Source: Cunninghamella blakesleeana (lineage: Eukaryota; Mucoromycota; Mucoromycetes; Mucorales; Cunninghamellaceae). Taken from it: 64,000 nucleotides of DNA. Under the pieces are notes generated by a model, which was not told the DNA's origin, did no database searches, and was given only the letters and a program-made list of their open reading frames with translations. Where the stretch lies: positions 1,906,501 to 1,970,500 of the forward strand of contig JAFCIZ010000005.1 in assembly GCA_017871115.1 (NCBI GenBank), read 5' to 3'. The translations under genes were made by a program, and so were the position numbers. Shown here one piece after another: positions 12,074 to 24,498 of this stretch (the first letter of the stretch is position 1; every line of letters begins with the position of its first letter).

Positions 12074-15000
12074 ATGCCTAACGCAAAAAAAAAAAGAGCA
12101 GCTCAAAACGAAGATTTTAAAGTAAAAATTTATTTATTAATACTTATATAAGTTTTTTTTTTTAAAAAAAAATTAATTCACATGGGAAGTCATTTTGTAA
12201 TAGTCTGCTTTATTATTTAAATATATGATCTAGAAAAAAAAACTAAAAGTTGGTAAAACCAAGGCACTTCCCGATAATCACACTAATACTTCGTTCACAA
12301 CAAAAAGTAAATTTTCAAATATATATATAATAAAAATATAGAACAATATCAATTAGTTATCTAAATATTTTCACTGTTATAAACATAGGTATATCTTTAC
12401 CTAATCAAAGTATCAACGAGAACAAATCAAGTGAATTTACAACAAGTAGAAATTTAACTTTGACAGATCTATTAACACAATTAAAACATTATAATGCAAC
12501 CGTAAAAAAAGGTATTTTTTTCTTCTTTTTTTAATATACACATACATACATACATATAAATACATATATATATATATATACATTATGGTAATAACTCTTA
12601 AACACAAATGTCCTTCTATTATCCGTTTATCTATATAAATATATTTTTAGATGCTTTATCTGGTCTTCAGGAACTATGTGGTCGAAATCCAACTTTATTA
12701 GTATCCTCACTTGGTAATATTGTCAATGGTATTGTTAGACTTTTCATTGACGATGTAAGTTTATATATATATATTTATTAACATTTTAATATGATTACTC
12801 ATGCATTAACCCAAATTATTATTATCATTCTTTTCTCTACTCTTTATTTTTTCTAACTTGAAATAGGATTTTGAAGTTAGAAAAGTATTGATGAAATTTT
12901 TAAACGAATCCTTTATTACAATTGATGTCAAAGAATTAGAACCATTTGTACCTCTCTTGATTATTTATACATGTTCAGCAATGACACATATCATGGAAGA
13001 CATTCGCCTCGATGCAATAAAACTATTAGATATATGGGTATCAATATTGCCTGATGCAGTTACTAGTAAATTTTGGACGAGGGTAATATATATGAACTGG
13101 AAAACAAATGATAATAATAAATAGAATATATTTATATATTAGGGTATTAATATAATAAATGTGTATATATATTTAAAAAAAAAAAATAGATCTGTGGAAA
13201 CTATTCTAGTTTATTAACAGTTGATTCAAATATCATTAGTAAATCAAACTCAACACCTAAAATTACATCAACAGCATCAGTGAAAGCAGCAGAATCAAAA
13301 TCTCACCTACATATTAATAAAGTAAAGATATAGTAAATCATTTGGATATATGTAAATGTATTGGTATAATATTATTAAACTTGGTAATTTTTTATGTTTA
13401 CTTTTTAGTCAAAATTGGGTTTATTGACAAGTTTAACAAAATTTTTGGAAGCTGGATTATTTGAACATAGAAAAGATTAGTAAGTTTATATATATATACT
13501 TTATTTATAGAATGGATGATTATTAACATAATTGGTGATATATATATATGATAGTTTTTGGTTTATGTATACATTTTTAAATGATCGACATGCAAGAAAA
13601 AGCTTTAAAAGAAAATTCAATACCGATAATGATGATACATCACAATTATTATGGAATTCTAAAAGCATTGTTTATACACCTAATCATATTATGACACCAG
13701 CTATGATTCCTTATTTATCTGTAGATCATTTATCATTTTCACCATTACACTTATTTGAAACAGCTGGTCATGATATAGGTCAAAGTAAAAAGAATCGGAT
13801 GGAAGCTGGTAATTTTAGTTTTGAAGATCGTATTGAACAAGTCAAGGTATTTAGATATGCATACACGCATATATATATATATATATATATAAATGGAAAG
13901 ATATTATAAAAAATATTTATATATTATTATGTATATTAGTATGTAATTATTTAATTATTTTATTTTTATTGTTGTTCATAGGAATTAATTGAACAATATC
14001 AACCTTTACTTATTGGAAATTGGTTAGAATCAGCACCAGTTGTTTTTACATCATCTACAACCATTTCTTATACACCAGCATTACAGATGTTACATAATGT
14101 TTTACATTTATCTTTAATTTTATGGCGTGCTATGGTTAGCAGTGGATCTATTAAAAATACAACAACTCAATGGTCAGATCCTTATTTACAACAATTATTA
14201 AAACATTGCTGTGTTTATTTCCCTTATGGTAATTCTTTAGTTGGAAACTCTGGGTCGAAGGTATAAAAATGAATGGAAAAGGATATTTAATATATATATA
14301 TATATATATACTCATTTTTATCGTTATTATTATATTTAGGTTGAAACAACTTTACAGGAAATGAATATCATGACATGTGAATTGACTTCATTATATTTAT
14401 TAGCACGCAAAATTCAATTACAACAACAACAGCAACAAGAAAACTTTAAAGCAAATTTATACAATAATTCACAAAAACAACAAAGTACTAACATAGTGGA
14501 TATCGATAAAGAAGTACCATCTTGGGCAGAAAACATTGTTGATTACGTTCTCGGTTTATTAGGTCATGATGAAATGGATAATAATATGTCATCTGATTTT
14601 AAAAATGAAAACTTGATCGATTTACTCCCGGCAATTTGGGGTTTTTTAAATTGTCTTGATGGTGACCAGTGCTATAATCTCTTTAAGGTAAATATATATA
14701 ATATAAATGATATTATTATAATAATAATGAATACATAAAAATAAAACGTGCCATACTTGTATATTTATATAACTCATTTATTTTGTTTTTATTTACATAG
14801 GCAACTATAGGTTACTATAAATTCTGCCATTCACATTCATCAGCCAAACGAACTATGTTAGCATTTATTATACGTATTTATTTAATTCAATCTATACCAA
14901 GTTATAATGGACGCTTTAAACTTCTACCTAATTCACAATATGCTGAACTTATGAAAGAATGGCTACTTAGTCTTCCAAAAGTATTATGGGAATTAAAAAC

Positions 15001-15625
15001 AACACATTTAAACACTACTAAGGTAATCATCTATATACATATATATATACCAATAAAATTTCAAGGATATTAATATACATGATAATTCATTATTATTTAT
15101 TATTATAATTATTTTTTTATATAGTTAATATTAAATGCTATGTGTGATATTGCAAAACGCGATGATAAGGATATATTTGATAAAGAAACATTAAAAAGAA
15201 CTGAATTATCACTAGTCCCATTCTTTTATGTTCATATTGCTTCCAAAGGTAATAATACTGACGACGATAATAATGACAATAAGAAGAAATAATCAAACGA
15301 AATATCATTTTCTCAATAATAATATTTTATACATTTTATTATAGGTGATGTTTTCGGTCCTTTTCTCCAATTGCCTATAGAGCTTCAAAAACGAGCTATT
15401 GAATTCATGCATTACGTAAACAGTGATTCTGAAAAAATCAAATTAGCATTATCAAAATGCAAATCTCGTAAGTATTATAACATAATAATGTATAATCTTA
15501 TTATTCTTACTATTTTTATTTATGTTATTGTTACTATTGCTATTATCAAATTATATTTAACCGTCTTTTTATTTTTATTATTAGATGAATTAATGAAGGA
15601 AGAAATATTAAATTGGATTACTTAA
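12074..15625 (+). CDS. IPI1: Ipi1/TEX10-type pre-rRNA processing protein (Rix1 complex)
   Basis: Subunit of the Rix1/PELP1-TEX10-WDR18-type complex, which works with the AAA ATPase Rea1 in ITS2 processing and 60S pre-ribosome remodelling in the nucleus. Fourteen exons: 12074-12121, 12234-12306, 12389-12511, 12651-12754, 12867-13082, 13190-13321, 13409-13479, 13555-13846, 13982-14260, 14340-14687, 14801-15022, 15125-15248, 15345-15467, 15585-15625, total 2196 nt and 731 residues. The N terminus carries the family block: basic KKKLKVGKTKALPDNHTNTS, then LPNQSI, LTDLLTQLKHYNATVKKDAL and GLQELCGRNP, followed by HEAT-like helices (RLDAIKLLDIWV). The long C-terminal extension resembles animal TEX10 more than the short yeast Ipi1 (334 aa). 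A glutamine run lies in exon 10. The start is the first ATG after a T7A10 step. Confidence 0.9.
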
Positions 15626-16241
15626 TGCATTAGGAAAGAAAAAAATATGTATAGTTATATAAATATAATTTGGATAGACAGCATAATAATAAATAGATAA
15701 AAAAATAAAAATACACAAATTACTGGTTATTATATTTTTTATTATTATTGGATATTTACGAAAATGTCAACTATATAAAATAGAGTATAAAAACTCAATC
15801 TAATATGTACAGATAATTAATGAGGTAAATAGAGATATTTATTCCATGGTAAAAAAAAAAAGATAAAGTTTTCGATTTGGATAATTTTTATACATATTGT
15901 AAGTTAATACTCGTTAATGAATTGATAAAAAAAAAAAATAGTATTTAGACAACAATAAATAAATGATATATCTACAAAATGAAAAATTGATATTGAATCC
16001 ATAAATATATTTACAACTTTTTTTAAAAAGAAAAAAGAAAAAAGAAAAAAAACATTGCCTGAATTGCATGATTTTTATATACTGTAGCCAGCTATTTCTC
16101 TACGAGATAGATCACTTTAAAAAAATCCTTTTATGGAAATTACCATGTTTCTTGAAATTTTATTGAATGGCAATGGCCCAAACTTTTAACCAATCTATTA
16201 ATGAGTACTAAATTATAATATATGTAAAACCTAGCCAAATT

Positions 16242-16278
<37 letters not shown>

Positions 16279-17351
16279 TGGTGTAATCAAACTATACATA
16301 ATTATAAATAAAAACGATTTGTATAATTGTCATATAAATGTAATCTGTTTACTACTTTTTTTTTCGTATTAAGAAACGTTTCTGACGAGTAGAAAATATT
16401 TTATAATTATATTAGGTACAATATAAATTACTCTTTAATACTTAAAAATAATATAAAACTATCATTTTTTAATATGTAAACGTCATATAAAATTTGATAA
16501 TTTAAACTATTTATTTAACTGCTGTGCCATTCGCGTATAGGAAAACTTTGTAGTAATAATAACTCTATATAAATAAAGCAACTAAAATATAGGATTAAAT
16601 TAAATATGTGCACATAAAAAAAGTTCTATATCATATATTTACATTTATGTATTTTAATATTTTAAATTATATAAAAAACGTTTCAATAGAAAATATATAA
16701 TTACTACTATAATAACCATTTCATTATTTTGATGATGTTTAGATTAGTTTTATTACCAAAAAATAGAAATAAAAAGAAAATATTGCGTGTCCGATTTGAT
16801 TAGATGTTTTTCTACAATCCTTACAAAAAAAATCACCTTTAGATATAAACTAAATAAATCAGGCGATATTATGAAACAATAGCCCTAATAATAATAATAA
16901 TAATAATAGATTGTTCTTATTATTTTTTTTTTAAAAAAAAAAAAAGATAAACGGAGCTGTAAATACCTATTAATTAAAATAGAATGCATTGATGACGATG
17001 ACATATATTCTTACGATGCTGTCGAAAACAACGTTTTTTTTATTTATAGATCTGTTTACCTTTTTTTGTTACCGCTACTATTATTCGATGGTTCATATAT
17101 ATACAAAATAAAAAAAAATCATATAATTTTGTTTATCAATATTTTATTCTAAATATTGAACGTAAGATATCTTATTATTCTTACTATTATAATATATATT
17201 TATATATGATATAATTATACATTTATTCATATACACTTCCCTCCAAAAAAAAAAAAAAAATAAAAAAAAAAAATAGAAATACTAATAATAAAATAAAATG
17301 ATACTATTTTTAAATCAAATTTATTCCAAAAATAAACTTTTATTATTCTAA
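15626..17351. other. Convergent spacer between IPI1 and the MCM-binding protein gene
   Basis: Downstream regions of two convergent genes. It contains a 32-bp A run at 16243-16274 and a T10A13 palindrome at 16923-16945. On the minus strand around 16070-16130 there is a short frame reading SDLSRREIAGYS, reminiscent of the helix-turn-helix start of Tc1/mariner transposases. It is broken at once by stops, so at most it is a relic. Confidence 0.4.
16243..16274 (+). repeat. Poly(A) tract, 32 bp
   Basis: Uninterrupted run of A in the convergent spacer. No target-site duplication or cDNA-like sequence is evident next to it, so it is reported simply as a homopolymer. Confidence 0.9.
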
Positions 17352-18414
17352 TCAAGGATTAATGCGACTTTTTCGTAAATGATCCAGATGTACTACATAT
17401 TCATATGTTTCCTTTGTTAACTGTGTTTCACCAAAAGATAAGGATACCAATCGACACAAGTTCATTCTTAACATTAAATCATCATGACTGGGCAATGGTA
17501 AGCTTTGTTCAGAAGCACGTTTTCTTTCATTCACAAATTCATTTTGAATAAACTAATAAGAACAGTTAATAAAAATAAAATAGATATATACAAATAAATA
17601 TATTTTCATAGTTAATTATTCCTATTATTATAATTATTTTTAGTTTACCTGGGAAATAGAATCTGATATTTCGTAATTGGCATTTCTTGCACCCTGTAAA
17701 TAAATTCTAAAAGCATCTAATTCTTGTTTTGAAGGTAATGATCTATTTTCAAATTGATTTTGATCTAAAGGGAAAATTGGTTCCAATGGAATAGTGCAAT
17801 GATTCTAATCATGAATTTATAATAGATAAAATAAGTATAATGATACAATAGCTATATATTTATATAAAAGAAGCACTTACAGGCAATAATGATTTTCTTG
17901 AAGATAATGTTATAATCCCTAAATCTGTATCAAAATCAAATTGACTATAAGGGAATGCATAAGATAAAGTTTGATTTTGAATAACATTTATGATGGCCTG
18001 CATGTTTCGAACCCCAGAATCTACTAGTTGACCTTCTGATAATCCAGTTTCATCAATTAGAATGCGTGTGCCAGCAACTAATTGTAAAATACCAGATGTT
18101 AAATTTTCATTGATGCTTTTAGGTATATATTGTAGTTTATTAAGGTGATCAATGGTTAATGGAAGAGATACTTGATGAGATATAAGGTTGGATAACATAT
18201 CGTTGATGGATTTGGTAATTGGATTTTTTAATTCAAGTGGGTTGGTAGCGATGGTGTTTTTATCATTAGTTTCTTTTGTTGTTGTTGTATCAGGCACTTT
18301 AGTTATATTGAGACTAAATTGACCAAGTTTCATACCATGATGTTGATTTGATCTACATGATAAAATAATATGATAAAAAAGGTTTTTCAATTTTATAAAT
18401 AAAATTAATATTCA

Positions 18415-18454
<40 letters not shown>

Positions 18455-19002
18455 ATAATAATACTTACACTTTAGATAATAATTGTAATAATACAAATTC
18501 ACCTACTAATTTATCTCCACCAAAAGAACCAGCAATATAATTAATTAAAGGATCCCGAATATCTCTAGCTTGTTGTAAAGTATCATTGATTTGTTGATCA
18601 GTGAAGGGTGAAGAAGGATCTACAGGTGAATAAGTAATAGCATGTAAAACCATAGTACCATTATATTGACTTAGATTAGAATCAAAATCATTGATGATAT
18701 CTTGTTGATCGTGATGTTCAATAGTTGAGGTTGTCAGAGTATTACCCAATACACCAATCACATCTACTAATTGGCCAACTCGTACAGTATCCATATTATC
18801 ATACATTTTGACTATCATACCAATATGATCAACATCAGGTAATGGGAATTTTTTATTTTGTTTGGATAGGGTCTTCGGTTGAATTGTCACATTACTGAGA
18901 TGATCGGATAAATCTTTAAAAAAAAGAAAGAAATAAAAAAAAAAAAAAGTTTTAGTTTAATGAACTTACATATTTATTTATTTAATGTATTGTTATATAT
19001 AC

Positions 19003-19040
<38 letters not shown>

Positions 19041-19697
19041 CCTGCTATATAAGATTTAGCCCAAACTGTTTCACCGGGTGGAGAAACACAATAAACAATA
19101 CTACGTTCACTTAAGTAATCAGTAGGTATATCATTATCATGATGATGCTAATAAAAAATAAATAATAATAAAAACAAATTGGTTAAAAATAGATTAGATA
19201 TATTTATACATATATATTTATATAAATAAATATATATATAAAACTTTAATTATTAATAGTTTTATTCCTTTTCTTCATTGACCCTTTTTTTATTATTTTT
19301 ATTATATTTACATCCATGTCCACGAGATCATCCGTATAACGGTAACACAAAGTCTTGCATACACCATTTTCATTCTTATTATAAGCTGCTATAAACATTT
19401 CTTGCCCTAATCCTGTATCCTGAATCATACAACGAAATCTGACTAATTGATTTTTTTTTAAGGATGTTGAAGGCACGTGATTTAATGAAGGGATCTAAAT
19501 TATAGATAATAAATAGAGTTATGTAACGATTTTTGTAAAAACAATGTAATAGTTATATACATATCATCATTATTATATGTACTATTAGCTTTGTACCTGA
19601 GTTAAACTTTTATGATCATTAAATAATCTTTTAAAATGAGAAGAGGGATCAAAATCTATTGGTGTTTTTGAATTGTCACGTAGGTGATCGTCTATAA

Positions 19698-19728
<31 letters not shown>

Positions 19729-19855
19729 TATTTATATTTATTAATAATCTTATTTAATCTTTAGTATATATAAAACGATCTTTTTTTTTTTTTTCTTTAC
19801 TAAATAATTGAGATACAACAAATAGAGGATCTTGAATACATTCAACTAAAGACAT
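17352..19855 (-). CDS. Mini-chromosome maintenance complex-binding protein (MCMBP/ETG1)
   Basis: Nuclear MCM2-7-binding factor implicated in loading, stabilising or unloading the replicative helicase and in sister-chromatid cohesion. Eight exons: 19801-19855, 19597-19691, 19312-19494, 19042-19147, 18469-18913, 17881-18352, 17649-17804, 17352-17552, total 1713 nt and 570 residues (human 642). Family signatures are the N-terminal QDPLFVVSQLF, LVRFRCMIQDTGLGQEMF, YCVSPPGETVWAKSY, the central IGMIVKMYD and VGQLVDVIGVL, GTRILIDETGLSEGQL in the degenerate AAA-like part, and a C-terminal YLQGARN segment. It is divergently arranged with the gene at 20214, sharing a 358-bp upstream region. Identification rests on several independent motifs and is firm; most MCMBP genes are absent from budding yeast, in keeping with a non-Saccharomyces fungus. 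Confidence 0.92.
18418..18449. repeat. (TA)n run in an MCMBP intron
   Basis: About 32 bp of TA dinucleotides inside the intron between exons 5 and 6 of the MCM-binding protein gene; expected to be length-polymorphic. Confidence 0.85.
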
Positions 19856-20213
19856 GGTTAATTAGTTATATTACACAAATAAAAAGGTACGCTTTAAAAA
19901 AATAAAATAAAGTATATGAAAAAAATAGAGAGCGAATAAGTTAAAAATTTTTTTTTTTTTACTTTTTTTTTTTTTTAAAAAAAAATGAGTGGTGTTTAAA
20001 AATATTTTTCAGGTTGCAAAAAGTTTAAATTTTTTCAATTTCCCATTATTTTTTTTTCTTTCACTTTCTTTTCCTTCTCTTACTCTTTTTTTTTTGTTTA
20101 CCTTATTTTTTTTTTTTTTTTTCACTTGAAAAAAAGAAAGAAAGAAAAAAAAAAGAAACTTTTCTATCTTTTCTTTTTTATTATATCTTTTCTACTTTTA
20201 AACATTATTATCA
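19856..20213. promoter_or_regulatory. Bidirectional promoter region, MCMBP and 20214 gene
   Basis: 358 bp between two divergent start codons. It is built of long T and A tracts, including T14A9 at 19963-19985. It also has GAGTGGTGTTTA at 19987-19998, whose exact reverse complement appears upstream of the tropomyosin gene (62178-62189). No classical TATA box stands out. Confidence 0.5.
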
Positions 20214-22119
20214 ATGATGCCACAAGATGTAGACACAACTTCGGGATTATGGTCAAATAATTCAAGTAGCGCATCTTTACACGATTATAACAGTATACCC
20301 TCAAACGATTTTCAAAGACCTACATCACTTGGACTAAGTGAGTTATCAGTTGGTGATATCCTGGATATATATAAACATGATACTGAATTATTAAAACATA
20401 TATTAAAAGCAAAATCTGAAGAAGATAAAGTAAGTAAAATAAATGAATAAATAAATAAATAATAGAAGAAATAGAAAAGTTATATTTATATTTATTTAAA
20501 AAGAAAAAGAAAAAAGGAAAAAAAGGAAACTTTAGTAATCGTTTATAACCCAGAGTTGATATATATATATATATATATATATATACATTATTTTTTCATA
20601 TGATATTATTTTTTTATTAATTTTATTATCATTAATTTTATTATTATTATTATTTTTATTATTATTATTTTTATTATTATAATTTAATTTTTAATAGAGA
20701 AAAACCGCAGAAGAATTAAGAAGAGCTGAAGAAGCAAGGTTACAATATAAATATTTGGATTTAGGATTTGAACAACAAAGAAGGATAAGCGATCCATCTA
20801 CTTTTACGAATGAATTTTTAAGTGGATCACTTGGTAAATATTAAAATGAGTATTATATATATAAATAAAATATATCAATAATAATAATAAACTCTATTCA
20901 TCACTCACTTTTATATACATGTTTAATTATTATATAAAAAGGATCATTGGTAGTAACAGAAGGGGTCCCTGATTGGTTATCAATACAGCCTAATGCGATG
21001 GCTACAAACGCCACTTTATCACCTATGGCTACATCCTTTCACCAATTTGATCAAACTCCACCTTCACCAACTACATCCTATTATCGACCTCCTTCGCCTT
21101 TAACCACCACTTCTTTTGAAACCCCATTTGCGGATTTAACCATCTCAGCTACCTCATCACCTGAGCCATTGGATCCAAATCATATTAAAAAAAATAATAG
21201 TAGTACAAGCAAATTATCTTCGTCAAATAGTAATACATCGCCCATCATCACTTCGCCTACATCTTCTTTTCCTTTAAAATACGAAAATATATCAACTCAT
21301 TCACTTCCTCCTCCATTGCCTCTTCATCAGGAATTTCCTAATTATATAAATAATAACACTAATGATGATGATAATAATAATAACAATGAACAGTTGTTAT
21401 TCTCTTCTTCATCAACATCACTCTTGGAAGGAAATAAACAAAAAGCAAACGGAAAAGCAACAGAAAAAGAACAAGAAAAAGAGGTCATCGGAGGTAAAGA
21501 AGAAGGAACATCATCGTCTACATCATCATCCTTTTTAAGCACAACAAAAAGTGCTTGTAAAAGAACATTATCAAGAACTAGATCACAACGTAGACCTCAA
21601 GTCATGGCTGGAAAGAAAAAAAATCGATCGATTCCATTACCACCTCCTCAACCATCTACTTCTAATGATACCATTCTTACTACTACATCTACTTTATCGA
21701 ACACATCTATTACCAATACTACTACCACCAACATGAACCCATCGACAACCCCAGCTATATTAAAGAAAGAAGACGAAGAACCTCATTTAGACCATGGAAA
21801 AGTGATGGAAGCATTAAGAGCAAAACTAAAAAGAACATCTAACCCATTGTCGTCATCTTCATCATTATCTTCCAATTTTTTTTCATCTCGTAAGGAAGAA
21901 GAAGAAACTGTGATTCAACCCATGTCTCCTCAGGGTATGTTGTTATTAGATTTAAAAAATCCAAGAAAAGTGTTTCCAAATAATGGTCATAATAAACGTA
22001 CATCCATGAATCCACGTGTGGCTGTTTTAAGACGTCCAAGACCTTTTACTTCGGCCCATAATCATTGCGAAAAAACCAAGGAAACAACAACAACTGCACC
22101 TGTTTCATCAACAAAATAA
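20214..22119 (+). CDS. Unrecognised low-complexity protein with short N-terminal coiled coil
   Basis: Three exons, 20214-20429, 20698-20833 and 20942-22119, sum to 1530 nt and 509 residues. I do not recognise the family. Residues about 40-105 look ordered: LSVGDILDIYKHD, then LLKHILKAKSEEDK joined in phase to RKTAEELRRAEEARLQYKYL, a charged, probably coiled-coil helix. VTEGVPDWL follows. The rest is Ser/Thr/Pro/Asn-rich and disordered, with basic patches (GKKKNRS, RTRSQRRPQ) that could act as nuclear signals, and a short helical block HGKVMEALRAKLKR near 21792-21833. Two adjacent ATGs begin the frame at 20214 and 20217. The composition suggests a regulatory or nuclear protein, but that is inference. 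Splice sites are good and the frame is open throughout, so the gene itself is likely real. Confidence 0.75.
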
Positions 22120-22757
22120 CTATTCTTTATTTATTCTTTATTTATCCTTTCTATGTTTTTATATCTTGATTTATTTATTTTTGTATATACTACTATTATT
22201 ATTACTATTACGTATTTTTTATTTTTTATTTTTTTTTTACTATTATTATTACTATATAAGTCGCACACACCCACTATTTTTTTTTATTACCATATTTAAA
22301 ATATATATATGACCTGATTGATTTTATCAATTGATTTATTTACTTATTTGACCGCATAAATTCTTTTGTTTTTTTTTTCTTCGAGATAAATAAATTTATG
22401 TTTTTTCCTTGTAGCTTTCCTTTTTTTTTTTTTTATTAATGTATACATAAAAGTTATTAAACAGGTGATATCTTTATTTATTTAATTTTATTTTAATACT
22501 AAATAAATAATAATTATGTAATTAATTTCTTGACAAAAATAAATATATAAAATTAAAATTCAGACTTTTTTGGCTGTATAGCTATTTTTTTTTTTGTGTT
22601 TGAATATATTATTTATATGAAATTGCAATATGTAATATAAAAATATTGTTTATGTTTATTTATTAATTAGTTAATGTTATGTATGTGTAAAGTATTGTTA
22701 AATATGTATCCTTGAAAAAAAAATTTTTTTTCTTTTTTTTCATATATAGAACTAAAA
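22120..22757. other. Convergent spacer
   Basis: AT-rich 3' flanks of the 20214 gene and of the small secreted-protein gene on the other strand. It has CT-rich and T-rich stretches just after the first stop codon that may belong to a 3' UTR. No coding frame is supportable. Confidence 0.5.
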
Positions 22758-23143
22758 TTAATAATTGCTATAAATATAATTCTTGCCAGCCTTCTTGCAG
22801 TAGTTATGGAAACATTTGTTATACTTAACACAAGTTTTCCAACTCTTAGGGATATCAAAGGGAGAATTGGAATTTGAAATATAAGTCTTGAAACCACAAG
22901 CTTTACCAGCTTCATAAGTAGGACCAACACCAGGACTATAAAATAAATTCAAAAAAAAAAAGATATATTAGTTACAAGATTATACTCTACTGGGAAACTA
23001 TATTAAAAAAAAAAAAAGTAAAGTATTTACCCGTGTTCATTAGGAGGGTTAGCACATCTTTGGTAGTTCTTTAAAACACAAGCTTGTGCGGTTTGGATAA
23101 TAACCAAAGCAATAACAAGAGAGAATAAATATTTGAAATTCAT
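22758..23143 (-). CDS. Small secreted cysteine-rich protein, copy A
   Basis: Exons 23031-23143 and 22758-22935 give a 96-residue protein. It starts with a clear signal peptide (MNFKYLFSLVIALVIIQ, likely cut after AQA), leaving a mature chain of about 75 residues with six or so cysteines. The shared family block GVGPTYEAGKACGFKTY lies just after the intron, and YNKCFHNYCKKAGKNY is near the end. It is a paralogue of the plus-strand gene at 24499, which has the same two blocks but otherwise differs. A leader intron is predicted at 23147-23233, its donor (GTAAGT) inside the inverted-repeat arm. The function is unknown; small secreted cysteine-rich proteins in fungi may be cell-wall, signalling or host-interaction factors. 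An intron interrupts the coding region here but not in copy B. Confidence 0.8.
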
Positions 23144-23223
23144 GTTCTATTATAATTTAAAAAATAATAATTAGACTCTATATTTTTTTAAAAAAAATAA
23201 AAATAAAAAAAATATTACTTTGG

Positions 23224-23462
23224 TTTTACTTACAAAATTGAAATTTGATAAAGTGAAATAAAAAATTTAAAGAAAAAAAAAAAACAGAATAAAAACAGAA
23301 CGAATAGGTATATTTATATAAATTCAGAAAAAAATAAAAATGACAATTTAAATAATGGTTATACAAAATGACTCGCATTCCAACATTTAAATTATATCCA
23401 AAATATAAAAATAAAAACTTCGCCTCAAAAATTTTTTTAAAAAAATAGAAATAGAAAGAGAG
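23224..23462 (-). repeat. Left arm of 239-bp inverted repeat (promoter of copy A)
   Basis: Read on the minus strand, this arm matches 24185-24423 on the plus strand over its entire length. Equal arm lengths and only homopolymer-length differences near the outer T/A run (about 23431-23446) were found by eye. It spans the upstream region, the predicted leader exon and the first ten bases (GTAAGTAAAA) of the leader intron of copy A. Confidence 0.93.
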
Positions 23463-24184
23463 CAAGAGAGAGAGATAGTAATAAAAAAATTAAATTATGT
23501 AACCAATAAACTTCAAATAAAAATATGAAAGATGATCCTCTCTTAAAAGTAAAGAATACCAAGAAGTTTGTTGAAAATGGATTAATAATATTCATTTTTA
23601 ACTATCCATGGATACACAATGCATATTAAAGTTTTTCAGTTAAAAAAAAAAAATCAATACATATACATTTCTAAAATCTCTTTTTAGTTTTTATTATAAA
23701 CATTCTATCATGGTCTATTTCTTTTATTTGCCCTATTTGATTTTTAATAATAATCTTTCCAGAAAATAAACCAGTTTTTATTAATGCAGAGTTAGTTTTT
23801 ATTCTTTATTTTTATTTTATAAACTAAAAATAATAGTTATAGTTACACGAATGTTAGAATTATATACATATATTATAAAAAAAAAAAAAAGAAAAAAAAA
23901 ACTACATATCAATACCTAATTGAGTTCAAATAAAAAATTTTAAAAAAAGAAAATATGATCGTATAAGATGTCATATTCGCTGTTACATTATTTAATTTTT
24001 TTTTTATTAGCACTTATTACATCTTAAATTATTTTGAGGCGAAGTTAATTTCATTATTTCTTTTTTTGATTAGATCCTATACAAATATATAAATTTTTTT
24101 TTTTTTTGGGTTTATATATTCCTTAAAAAAAAAGATATTTCATTTGCATTAATAATAGTTTTTCCAGCAATCCTAACTCTATTC
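23463..24184. other. Central 722 bp between the inverted-repeat arms
   Basis: Single-copy AT-rich sequence separating the two arms, with no supportable coding frame. It contains a third copy of the arm motif TTTTGAGGCGAAGTT at about 24032-24046, in plus orientation. The arms carry it at 24221-24231 (+) and 23416-23426 (-). It is likely upstream regulatory DNA shared by both secreted-protein genes. Confidence 0.6.
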
Positions 24185-24423
24185 CTCTCTTTCTATTTCT
24201 ATTTTTTAAAAAATTTTTTTGAGGCGAAGTTTTTATTTTTATATTTTGGATATAATTTAAATGTTGGAATGCGAGTCATTTTGTATAACCATTATTTAAA
24301 TTGTCATTTTTATTTTTTTCTGAATTTATATAAATATACCTATTCGTTCTGTTTTTATTCTGTTTTTTTTTTTTCTTTAAATTTTTTATTTCACTTTATC
24401 AAATTTCAATTTTGTAAGTAAAA
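24185..24423 (+). repeat. Right arm of 239-bp inverted repeat (promoter of copy B)
   Basis: Near-perfect reverse complement of 23224-23462. Identity begins at CTCTCTTTCTAT (24185) and ends at GTAAGTAAAA (24423), where the two sequences abruptly diverge inside the leader intron. Contains the motif GAGGCGAAGTT (24221-24231). Confidence 0.93.
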
Positions 24424-24498
24424 TACCTATTTTAAAAACAAAAAAAATAATCGATACTAATTTATTATTATTATTGTTACCATTATTATTAGTACAAG

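Noticed and set aside
16064..16200. Tc1/mariner-like transposase start (SDLSRREIAGYS on the minus strand)
   Set aside because: Only about twelve residues look similar, with stops on both sides; no terminal repeats or TA duplications could be shown.
16243..16274. Poly(A) tail of a retroposed cDNA
   Set aside because: No cDNA-like sequence upstream and no flanking duplication; homopolymers are common in this genome.
23226..23465. Minus-strand 79-codon frame in the left repeat arm
   Set aside because: Phe/Tyr/Leu-rich and AT-driven; the same DNA in the right arm lies upstream of a gene, so it is better explained as promoter and leader sequence.
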